NCBI GenBank assembly: GCA_016714005.1
Contig: JADJOA010000002.1
Span: 1-64,000 of the forward strand
Length of the DNA stretch: 64,000 nt
DNA from: Bacteroidota bacterium
GTDB taxonomy: Bacteria; Bacteroidota; Bacteroidia; AKYH767-A; OLB10
Reading direction: 5' to 3'
Under the pieces are notes generated by a model. That model saw nothing but the letters and a program-made list of their open reading frames with translations, had not been told where the DNA came from and did not search any database. Position numbers and translations under genes: made by a program. Positions within the stretch are counted from its first letter, which is position 1; each line of letters opens with the position of its first letter. Shown here in pieces: positions 22,158 through 31,386 of the stretch.

Positions 22158-23555
22158 TTAAAATTCAAATTGCAGTCCTGACATGATGCTTAAAGAGCTA
22201 AGTTTTTCTGTTAAGGGTGCATCACTTTTGCTTATAGGTTGCAAGTAAACCCTGTATTCAGGCTCTAAAAAGAAATTAATATTCCTTCTTATTTTGTAAG
22301 ATGCAAATGTACTTGTTGTAATGCCCAAACCTATTGTTGATTTATATGGACTTCTGTTTTTATCACTCAAAATAATTTTACCATACTTATCATCTTTCAT
22401 GATAGATCCTTTTTGTTTAAAAGAATAATTCATGATAACCCCTGCAGAGACACCAACCCTAAATCTTTTTAATTCCTTATAAGCAGCTAACTGCAACGGA
22501 ATATTAAAATACTTGTAACTGTTGGTAGAAACAATATCATCGGGATAAACAAAATTAGCAACAGATGTATCTCCGGTTGTTTGATTGGTTAATGGATTAA
22601 ACCATGTTCCATTATACCCGCCAAGTTTTGTAAATAAATCATTTGGCTCAACCTGCAAATAAGAGTAATGAAGCAACTCTGTAACTTCTGTAAGATAAAT
22701 ACCGGTTTTAAGAAAAACCCCTTTAGCAACTTTAAAATAAATTTTGGCGCCATAGGTATGTGCAAACAGAAATGATTCGGTTTCTCTTCTTGTATCTAAA
22801 TACTCTTGAGTTCCGCTGTTTACAGTCCATTTTTTGAAAATAAAATCAGGAGAAAATGATACTTCAATACCAACATTATTTTTTAATCCGCCAGCAATTA
22901 TTGCAGAATCGTTAACTACCGGTGCTGCCTGCGCAGCAGCTTGTTGTATTGGCTCTTGGTTAGCCAGGACTGATGCTGAATCTGTAATTTGAATGGTATC
23001 AGCGTTTTCGTTACCTGTAGTTTCAACAACATTCTGTTCTGTTCCCATTGTAACATCTTCTTTAGTATCAACTGTTGAGTTATCACTGATCAGAACAGGT
23101 TTTTCCCTAGTAGTGGTTCCATCTGATTTTTTAATGGTGCCTTTATTGGTTTGTTTATTCCTGGTGTGAGGTTTTGATACATTAACCGACACTACCACAG
23201 GTTCAGCAACTGCATTGGACTCATTACTTTTTTCTTCTGATTTATCAGGCTCATTATTCGCAACGTTTAACGTAGTCTCACTTAAATCTTTATCTGATGG
23301 ACTTTGTACTTCCAAATTGCTTTTGACCTTAACCGCAGCTATCTCAGTTTTATTTTCATCATTTAAAAAGTAATACCCGCTACCACTAATTAAAAGCAGT
23401 GCAGCAATTAAGTAGTAAGCAATCTTTCTTTTGTTGGAAGAATTTGCAGGAATTTCTTTGGCAATATTTTCCCATAGCGCGCCACTTACAGGCTCTTCGT
23501 CTTCCTGCAACTTTCGCCTTACCGAATCGTCAAACGAATTATTATCATGAAGCAT
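22158..23555 (-). CDS. Protein with cytoplasmic N-terminus, inner-membrane helix and outer-membrane beta-barrel; partner of ECF sigma
   Basis: This is an intact protein of 465 aa. ATG 23555 overlaps the sigma gene stop by 11 bases, implying translational coupling. Residues 1-45 are soluble ('DDSVRRKLQEDEEPVSGALWENI'), followed by KRK and one hydrophobic helix (about 46-64). About 150 residues of Ser/Thr/Glu/Asn-rich linker follow. From about residue 215 comes a beta-strand-rich region ('SPDFIFKKWTV', 'KIYFKVAKGVFLKTGIYL', 'FRVGVSAGVIMNYSF', 'NINFFLEPEYRVYL') ending 'MSGLQFEF', with the C-terminal Phe typical of outer-membrane barrels. The N-terminus is placed like an anti-sigma domain. Known annotations would say 'outer membrane beta-barrel protein'. 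The transenvelope arrangement and anti-sigma role are inference. Confidence 0.75.
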   Translation of the reverse strand: MLHDNNSFDDSVRRKLQEDEEPVSGALWENIAKEIPANSSNKRKIAYYLIAALLLISGSGYYFLNDENKTEIAAVKVKSNLEVQSPSDKDLSETTLNVANNEPDKSEEKSNESNAVAEPVVVSVNVSKPHTRNKQTNKGTIKKSDGTTTREKPVLISDNSTVDTKEDVTMGTEQNVVETTGNENADTIQITDSASVLANQEPIQQAAAQAAPVVNDSAIIAGGLKNNVGIEVSFSPDFIFKKWTVNSGTQEYLDTRRETESFLFAHTYGAKIYFKVAKGVFLKTGIYLTEVTELLHYSYLQVEPNDLFTKLGGYNGTWFNPLTNQTTGDTSVANFVYPDDIVSTNSYKYFNIPLQLAAYKELKRFRVGVSAGVIMNYSFKQKGSIMKDDKYGKIILSDKNRSPYKSTIGLGITTSTFASYKIRRNINFFLEPEYRVYLQPISKSDAPLTEKLSSLSIMSGLQFEF

Positions 23556-24091
23556 GTGCAATGTCTATTTCAGTTTTTTTTAATTTATTTTGAAGTGCAA
23601 GTCTTGCCTTAAGCAACTGACTGCGCGATGTATTTTCTGTTATACCAAGTGTTTCTGCAATTTCTTTATGCGAATATCCCTCCACCACATACAGATTAAA
23701 AACCACCCGGTAGCCTTCTGGCAATTGCGCAATCATGCCTCGTATTTCTTTTACACTTATGCTTTCCACAATATCTCTGTAATCAAAAAGTATCGTGGTA
23801 ATTTTCTATCAGATCTACTTCCAGTTTAAAACTCATTTTGTTCATTTTGGTAAGCGCAGTATTTACCATTATGCGCCTGATCCATCCTTCAAATGAGCCT
23901 TGAAACGTATACTGATGCAAACTTTTAAACAGCTTGATGAATCCTTCCTGTAATACATCTTCAGCTTCATCACTCTGCCTCATGTAACGCATGCAAACGG
24001 CCTTCATCTTACCCGCATAACGCTTGAACAATGCCTCCTGGCAAAGCCTGTCGTTTCGGATACAGCCCTCTATCAATTGTTTCTCGTCCAT
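23545..24091 (-). CDS. ECF-family RNA polymerase sigma factor (one frameshift)
   Basis: This is a sigma-70-family ECF factor of about 180 aa. Region 2 reads 'EALFKRYAGKMKAVCMRYM' and 'EAEDVLQEGFIKLF'. Region 4 has the helix-turn-helix 'GYSHKEIAETLGITENTSRSQL'. The start is probably ATG 24091 (MDEKQLIEGC); an earlier ATG at 24115 would add eight residues. The frame breaks near 23775 in a T run, and one T fewer gives HDTFDYRDIVESISVKEI and joins the two ORFs. The gene is followed, with overlap, by the inner-membrane/barrel protein and ends at the terminator 22066-22095, so it is a two-gene operon. No zinc-binding anti-sigma gene is adjacent. Confidence 0.9.
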
Positions 24092-24281
24092 TAAAGCCCT
24101 GTGCAGCATAGGCAAAAGTTGAATACAAGACTCTGCCTGCTACAAACTTGTTGCCTGATTATCATTATTTTTTTACCAAGATAACAAAATTAACTTTAAA
24201 GGCTCTCTTTCAGTCTGCGAGCCAAGTATAAATTACCATAAAACGACTTGAAAATCATCTCTCAAATCAATGCATTACTTT

Positions 24282-24289
24282 TAAATTTG
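24282..24289 (+). promoter_or_regulatory. Candidate -7 element for icmF
   Basis: TAAATTTG matches the Bacteroidota -7 consensus TAnnTTTG and is followed by C. It lies 16 bases before ATG 24306. No clear -33 TTTG is at the right distance, so support is limited. Confidence 0.3.
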
Positions 24290-24305
24290 CCTCAATTACT
24301 TGACT

Positions 24306-27300
24306 ATGGATACCACTATTTATTCTCCTAAAAACAAAATACGCATTGTTACAGCCGCCTCCCTTTTTGACGGGCACGATGCATCTATCAATATCATGCG
24401 CAGGATCATTCAGGCAAGCGGTGCCGAGGTTATTCATTTAGGGCACGACCGCTCCGCACAGGAGGTGGTGGAGTGTGCTATACAGGAAGATGCAAATGCT
24501 ATTGCTATGACGAGCTACCTGGGCGGGCACGTGGAGTATTTTAAATACATGTTTGATTTACTGAAAGAACGTGGGTGCAGTCACATTAAAATTTTTGGTG
24601 GTGGTGGCGGAACTATTTTGCCTGATGAAATAAAAGAACTGCATGCTTACGGTATCTCACGCATTTACCATCCTTATGACGGCAGGAGCATGGGTTTGCA
24701 GGGAATGATAAATGATATGTTGCAAAAGTGTGATTTTGCAACAGGCGTTAATTTAAATGGCGAAGTGGATGAACTCACCCAGAAAAACCCCAAAGCAATT
24801 GCCAGATTGATATCATGCGCAGAAAATAATCATACTGAGTTTGAAAAATTTTATCCTAAGATAACATCAGGTAATGGAAAGCAAACAAAGTTGACTCCTG
24901 TTCTCGGTATTACCGGTACAGGTGGTGCGGGTAAATCTTCTTTAGTTGATGAGTTGGTGAGAAGATTTTTGTTAGAATTTAAAGACAAAACCATTGCTAT
25001 TATTTCCGTTGACCCCAGCAAAAGAAAAACCGGTGGTGCTTTACTTGGCGACCGCATACGCATGAATAGCATACGTAACGAGCGTGTGTACATGCGTTCG
25101 TTGGCTACACGACAAAGCAACCTGGCTTTGAGTAAACACGTGAAGGAAGCTTTAGATATTGTTAAAGCTGCGCAGTATGATTTAATTATTCTGGAAACTT
25201 CGGGCATTGGGCAAAGTGATACAGAGATTACCGAACACAGTGATGCATCGCTATATGTAATGACACCTGAATATGGTGCCGCTACACAGCTGGAGAAAAT
25301 AGATATGCTTGACTTTGCTGATTTAATTGCACTCAACAAGTTTGATAAGCGAGGCGCCATGGATGCATTGCGCGATGTAAAGAAGCAGTACAAACGCAAT
25401 CATAAATTGTTTGATATTGACGATGAAAAAATTCCGGTGTTTGGAACTATTGCATCGCAGTTTAACGACCCCGGTATGAACCAGCTTTACAAAGCGGTGA
25501 TGAATAAAGTTGCTGAAAAAACCGGTGCCGATTTAAAGAGTGATTATCATACCACTGAGGAGATGAGTGAGAAAGTTTACATCATCCCTCCTAACCGCAC
25601 ACGTTACCTTAGTGAGATTTCTGAGAACAACCGCAGTTACGATAAGTGGGTTGAAGAGCAAAGTGATTTGGCCCAGAAACTTTATTCATTACATCAGTCT
25701 ATTGAGATACTGGGTAAGTCTGTCGCAGTTGAAGAATTAAAGAAAGAATATGCTTCTCTTGAAAGAAATTTTGATGGTAACAACAAAAAAGCATTAGAAG
25801 ATTTTCCTGCGAAAGCTGATTTGTACAAACAAGATTTTTATGAGTTTAAAGTGCGCGAGAAAGTTTTAAAATTGAAAACGTTTGATGAATCGCTTTCGCG
25901 TAATCGTATTCCTAAAGTTGCTTTTCCAAAGTATAAAGCATGGGGCGAATTGCTGAAATGGATTTTACAGGAAAATGTTCCGGGAGAGTTTCCTTTTACT
26001 GCAGGTGTGTTTCGATTTAAGCGCGAAGGCGAAGACCCCACGCGCATGTTTGCAGGTGAAGGTTGTCCTGAAAGAACAAATAGAAGATTCCATTATGTTT
26101 CATTGGGCATGCCTGCAAAAAGATTAAGTACTGCTTTTGACAGTGTAACACTTTATGGCAACGACCCTGACTACCGCCCGGATATTTACGGCAAGGTTGG
26201 TAACAGTGGCGTAAGTGTTTGTTGTTTGGATGATGCCAAGAAATTATACAGTGGATTTAATCTTTGCAATCCTGCTACATCTGTAAGCATGACCATTAAT
26301 GGTCCATCGTCTATTATATGCGCTTACTTTATGAATGCAGCCATTGACCAGCAATGCGAACTTTACATTAAAGAAAACAAACTGGAGAAAGAAGTTGAGA
26401 AAAAGATTGATGCCATCTATAAAGATAAAAAAACAGAGCGACCGAAATACAATTACGATATTCCTGAAGGTAACGACTCACTTGGATTGATGCTGTTGGG
26501 TGTTACAGGTGACGAGGTTTTGCCTAAAGATGTTTACGAAAAAATTAAAGCAAGTGCTATTGCGCAAGTGCGTGGTACAGTGCAAGCCGACATTTTAAAA
26601 GAAGACCAGGCACAGAATACATGTATTTTCTCTACTGAGTTTTCTCTCCGCCTGATGGGCGATATGCAGCAGTACTTTATTGACAAAGCCATTCGTAATT
26701 TTTATTCTGTTTCTATAAGTGGTTATCACATTGCAGAGGCCGGTGCCAATCCTATTTCGCAATTGGCATTTACGTTGAGTAATGGTTTTACTTACGTTGA
26801 ATATTATTTAAGCCGTGGCATGGATATTAATGCCTTCGCTCCTAACCTTTCGTTTTTCTTTTCAAACGGTATTGATCCCGAGTATTCGGTTATCGGTCGC
26901 GTTAAGGCGTATTTGGGCAAAGGCAATGAAGCTTTAAGTATAAAGCTAACGAACGTTCGCAAATGCTCAAGTATCACATACAAACCAGCGGACGTAGTTT
27001 GCATGCACAGGAAATTGACTTTAATGACATACGCACCACCCTGCAGGCGCTCTATGCTATTTATGATAACTGCAACTCGCTTCACACCAATGCTTATGAC
27101 GAAGCCATTACCACACCCACCGAAGAAAGCGTGCGCAGGGCTATGGCTATTCAATTAATCATTAACAGAGAATTGGGGCTTGCTAAAAACGAAAATCCAT
27201 TGCAGGGTTCTTTTATTATTGAAGAACTGACTGATCTGGTAGAAGAAGCAGTGCTTGCAGAGTTCGACAGGATTACCGAGCGTGGTGGTGTACTTGGCGC

Positions 27301-27670
27301 GATGGAGACTATGTATCAGCGGGGAAAAATACAGGAAGAGAGCTTGTATTACGAAACGTTGAAACACACGGGTGAGTTTCCGATTATTGGAGTGAATACA
27401 TTTTTATCGAGCAAAGGTTCACCAACCATTTTACCAAAAGAAGTTATACGTGCAACGGAAGAAGAAAAAGAGCAGCAGATACAAACGCTTAACAACTTAC
27501 ATGCGCGGAACGCATCTGTAACAAAAGATATGCTGCACGAATTACAGTCAACTGCCATACACAATGAGAATATGTTTGAGAAGTTGATGGAAGTTAGCAA
27601 GTACTGTTCGTTGGGGCAGATAACGAATGCATTGTTTGAGGTTGGGGGGCAGTACAGGCGCAATATGTAA
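24306..27670 (+). CDS. icmF: Fused acyl-CoA mutase with G-protein chaperone, IcmF type (two frameshifts)
   Basis: This is a coenzyme B12-dependent carbon-skeleton mutase of about 1,120 aa. An N-terminal B12-binding domain ('LFDGHDASINIMRR', the DxHxxG-type motif) is followed by a MeaI-like GTPase (P-loop 'GTGGAGKSS' near residue 205; 'ISVDPSKRKTGGALLGDRIRM'). The mutase TIM barrel follows ('AGEGCPERTNRRFHY', 'SMTINGPSS', then 'YHIQTSGRSLHAQEIDF'). The order B12-GTPase-mutase is that of IcmF, which interconverts isobutyryl-CoA and n-butyryl-CoA or related branched acyl-CoAs. Breaks fall near 26905 (expected RVARRIWA; about two bases lost) and in the T run near 26932 (one T extra; expected KLKYKANERSQML). 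ATG 24306 is preferred over TTG 24300. Confidence 0.9.
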
Positions 27671-27732
27671 GTACTGATAACGAATGTTTACGAATTTACG
27701 AATACTAAATACTTTGCCATTAACATTTACCA

Positions 27733-28041
27733 ATGCTACATCCAATATTTGAAGAAAAACTGCCCGAGGTTAAACGCCTGCTTAAAGAACATCATGTAAA
27801 GCGGGCCTATGCTTTTGGATCGGTGGTAAATGGCAAGTTTACCGACAAGAGCGATATTGATTTGCTGATTGCCTTTGATATTACCGAACCGTTTGATGGT
27901 TACGCGCAAAATTTTTGGGATATGCAGGATAAACTGAAAGCACTTTTAAACCGTAACGTTGATTTAGTGCCGGAGCATACTTTAAGCAATAAGTATTTTA
28001 TTGATGAAATGAACAAGACTAAAACTTTACTATATGAGTAA
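27733..28041 (+). CDS. mntA: MntA-type nucleotidyltransferase antitoxin
   Basis: This intact 102-aa minimal nucleotidyltransferase has the MNT motif GSX10DXD exactly: G29-S30, then D41 and D43 ('SDIDLL'). In the characterised MntA/HepT (type VII) systems this enzyme adds AMP to the partner toxin and so silences it. The stop codon overlaps the start of the hepT-like gene by 8 bases, a typical coupled pair. The pair lies about 60 bases after icmF on the same strand and may be read from the same transcript. Confidence 0.88.
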   Translation: MLHPIFEEKLPEVKRLLKEHHVKRAYAFGSVVNGKFTDKSDIDLLIAFDITEPFDGYAQNFWDMQDKLKALLNRNVDLVPEHTLSNKYFIDEMNKTKTLLYE

Positions 28042-28369
28042 TGAGGTAAAGAAGTACTTGCTTCACATTTATGAAGCTATTGAGTTTATTGAATCTGAAA
28101 CTAAAGAGATTAAAAACTTTGGCGATTACCAAAAATCGCGCTTATTGAAGCCTGCCATTGAACGTAAGCTGGAAATAATTGGCGAGGCTACCAACAAAGC
28201 GACCAAGTTGATTAATGCGTTACCCATTACATCTAAAGAAAAAATAATTTCAATGCGCAATTACCTTATACATGCTTACGATTCTATTGACGATTTCTTA
28301 GTGTATGAAATAATTAAGACACATTTACCCTTGCTGAAAACCGAAGTGCAAAAACTGTTGGAGGATTAA
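28034..28369 (+). CDS. hepT: HepT-like toxin (DUF86, RNase-type HEPN)
   Basis: This intact 111-aa all-helical HEPN protein carries the Rx4HxY active motif (R75, H80, Y82 in 'RNYLIHAYDSID'). HepT toxins cut RNA until AMP is attached to the Tyr by MntA. The start ATG lies inside the last codons of mntA (8-base overlap). The normal length and complete motifs suggest a functional pair. It may stabilise this chromosomal segment or act in defence; the sequence does not decide. Confidence 0.88.
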   Translation: MSNEVKKYLLHIYEAIEFIESETKEIKNFGDYQKSRLLKPAIERKLEIIGEATNKATKLINALPITSKEKIISMRNYLIHAYDSIDDFLVYEIIKTHLPLLKTEVQKLLED

Positions 28370-28485
28370 ACCCGGTGGGAAATTATTTTGATTTATTGAT
28401 TTGTTTCTCCTTTTTGTATTATACTTTTACGAATGCTATTGATGGCTGCATTTTTGCACATCCTGATTAACTAACTAATAATGAT

Positions 28486-31239
28486 ATGAGAAAAACTTTA
28501 ATGGTTTTTTATTTGCGCTGTGCTTTGTTGATGGTTATTCGCAGTATAAACATGAGTGGACAAAAACAATTGGAGATAGTAACACTAATTACGGCCCCTA
28601 TTCAACAATTGATTCATCGGGAAATACTATTTTATTTTTTGAGTCATTTTATGATTACGATATTGATCCTGACACCAGCTCAACAGTTTTAATTGGTACA
28701 TTAAACTTACCAAATTGCTTTGACCATGTATTAGCTAAATACGATTCTGCGGGTAATTATCTTTGGCATCGATTAGCTTCGCTTTACAATACAAGTGTTT
28801 TCTTTAATGTGAATACAGATGCGGCAGGTAACATTTTTTATTCAGGATATTTTAGTCATACTGCTATTATTCAGGATGGTTTAGGAGGTAATGACACTAT
28901 TATCTCATCCAACAATGGGAATGATGTAAATGGCCTGATTATAAAGTATTCCCCAGCCGGTGTACTTCTTTTCGCACGTAAAATTGAATCATCTGGTGTG
29001 GCTTTAAACACATCTACAATAGATGCTAATGGCAATATTTTTATCTATGGAATAGCCTATGGGAGTTATATTGATTTTGATATGGGTCCGGGTTTGGATG
29101 TAGTAAATAGTTTTTTCTTAATTTGCTTTTATGTTAAATATGATAATTCCGGGCAACTCGTTTTTTATAAAGTATTTACTCCTCCTTCCTTATCTAGTCT
29201 GGATATAATTGATTTAAAAATTGATAATTCAGGTAATATTGTAACAACCGGCTGGGTGGATGGCACTGCTGACTTAGGTGGCGGAAACGTAGGCACTGGG
29301 CAGTACTTTGCAAAGTATGACAGTGCTGGCAATTACATTTTTCATAAACTGATTACAGGAGATTTGAATTTTATTAATTCTATTGTCATTGATAAACAAA
29401 ACAATATTATTCTATCAGGTTTTATCCGAACCACTGCAATTGATATTGATCCTGATTTGGGCGTTTATATTATACAACCTAATGGCACTAATGAGGCTTT
29501 GCTTGCAAAGTATGACAGCTCAGGCAATTTTATTTGGGGGCATGGGTTTGGGAGTGCTTCAAGCGATCAGTGTGGCCATGTAGAAATTGACTCCTCTGGT
29601 AGTATTTATGTTGCTGCTGGATTTGGCGGCACCTTAATCAGCAACCCAACCTTTGGACTTGGTAGTGCCAATTCCGGCAATGCGTTAATAAAGTTTGATG
29701 CGAACGGCTATGTGATAAGTTATAATGCATTAACGAACCGGGGTGCTGGACAACTTTCGTTGTTTAATAACAATGCATTATTCATTCAGGGTGGATTTTA
29801 TTTTGGTGCGGATTTTGATTTTTCAACAGGACTCTCCCTTTTTAACTCCAATGGCAGCAGCGATATTTACCTATCCAAATACCTCCTAAAAAACGAACAC
29901 TTTTTAATTTCAGGCAAAGTTTATTCTGATATTAATAATGATAGCATATATAATGCAGGCGATGTGCCATTACAAAATGTTATTGTAAATGTTAATCCGG
30001 GTAATTATTTTGCCAGTACCAATGCTGCCGGAGATTATTACTGCTATGTGCCGCAGGGCAACTATACTATTACTATTCCTACACCACCGGTGCATTATAC
30101 TGTTAGTTTTCCATTTAGCGATACGGCAGTTTTTATGCCGCTTACTTCGCAGATTGATACGTCTAACCACTTTGCACTGCACCCCGAGCACAATGCGCAG
30201 GATTTAAAAATAAGTATGACCAACCTTGGGCCCCTTAGGCCGGGGTTTGTGGGTGCTTATGTTACTTCGGCTGCCAATGTGGGCACCGTTGCTTTATCTG
30301 CTACGGCTACTTTTGACTATGACAGTGACTTAATTTATTACTCCGCAGCACCTGTTGCCGATACCATTTTGCCTTATCACCTTGCGTGGAATGTTGATAC
30401 ACTGTTTCCATCGCAAAGCACCAATCTGCTATCTGAATTTATAGTTGCTGCCAACCTTGGCGATACGGTTACAACCGAGTGCCGTATATATCCTGACAGT
30501 GCCGACCTTACGCCAACCAATAATAAAGACAAGCTAAATCTTATTGCCAGGGCAGTTGGGATCCTAACTATAAGGAAGTGGTTCCGCAGGGTGCATTACT
30601 GTCTTCACAAGCCGACACTACGTTGCTTACCTACACCATTCACTTTCAAAACACGGGCACCGATACTGCTTTTACTGTTATATTAGTTGATACGTTAAGC
30701 GATTTGCTTAACGTTTCAACCTTTGTGTTGGAGGCAATGAGCCATGCCTGCACATACGTAATTTCGGGCAATGGTATTATTGAGTTTACTTTTAGAAATA
30801 TTTTTTTGCCGGACAGCGGTACTAATTTTATTGGCAGTTGTGGTTTTGTAAAGTACAGTATAAAACCGCATGTGGGTTTAACCAACGGTATGACTATAGA
30901 AAACACTGCTCATATTGTTTTTGATTTTAATGTGCCTGTTATAACCAATACTACCCAAACTCCTATTGGTGTATTAGGTGTTGATGAAAATAATTCCCTA
31001 CACAATTCCTTCTTCCTTTTCCCAACCCTACCTCCTCCTTCATTACACTTTCAAACTTTAAGCCTGCTCACTCTTACTCTATTTCTATAAAAAATATTTT
31101 AGGCAACACCATCATTTCTCAAACAACAAAAGGCAAAGAACGCGCATCAATAAACGTTGAACAACTTCCGTCAGGAATTTATTTTGTAATGGCAGAAAGC
31201 GATGGAAAAGTTGAAACGAAAAAATTTGTTAAGCAATAG
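28486..31239 (+). CDS. T9SS type A cargo with beta-propeller-like repeats and DUF7619 (three frameshifts)
   Basis: This is a secreted protein of about 915 aa. A signal peptide starts at ATG 28486; a shift near 28500 leads to 'FLFALCFVDGYSQ'. Repeats of the type 'LAKYDSSGNFIWGHGFG' or 'IDSSGSIYVAAGF' resemble SBBP/delta-60-like propeller blades. A 'GKVYSDINNDSIYNAGDV' SdrD/carboxypeptidase-regulatory-like domain follows, then a DUF7619 domain ('IHFQNTGTDTAFTVILVDTL'). The end is a type A sorting domain ('LFPNPTSSF', 'LPSGIYFVMAES', 'KKFVKQ'). Breaks also fall near 30555 (several bases missing, expected SYDPNYKEV) and near 31020 (one C short in CCC). It shares its C-terminal architecture with the gene at 58590-61302. 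The function is probably surface display or release; the substrate is unknown. Confidence 0.8.
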
Positions 31240-31328
31240 CTATGATCATTTAGCATGTGCATGTTCTAAAACAACAAGAAAAAAATTTGATCGGTTTAAG
31301 GTAAGTTCAGTTACCAAATATCCATAAA

Positions 31329-31367
31329 ACATTAAGGGCGGTTTGCTTCGCAAACCGTCCTTAGTGT
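31329..31367. terminator. Bidirectional terminator between convergent genes
   Basis: ACATTAAGGGCGGTTTGC (31329-31346) pairs with GCAAACCGTCCTTAGTGT (31350-31367), with two G-U pairs and a TTC loop. It is followed by TTTTTAAAA. It serves the plus-strand T9SS cargo and the minus-strand protease gene. Confidence 0.85.
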
Positions 31368-31386
31368 TTTTAAAATAATAATTAAT

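Noticed and set aside
24851..25399. 182-codon ORF antisense to icmF
   Set aside because: It is complementary to the conserved GTPase domain. Its composition (Ser/Arg/Leu-rich) is what the reverse strand of this domain gives.
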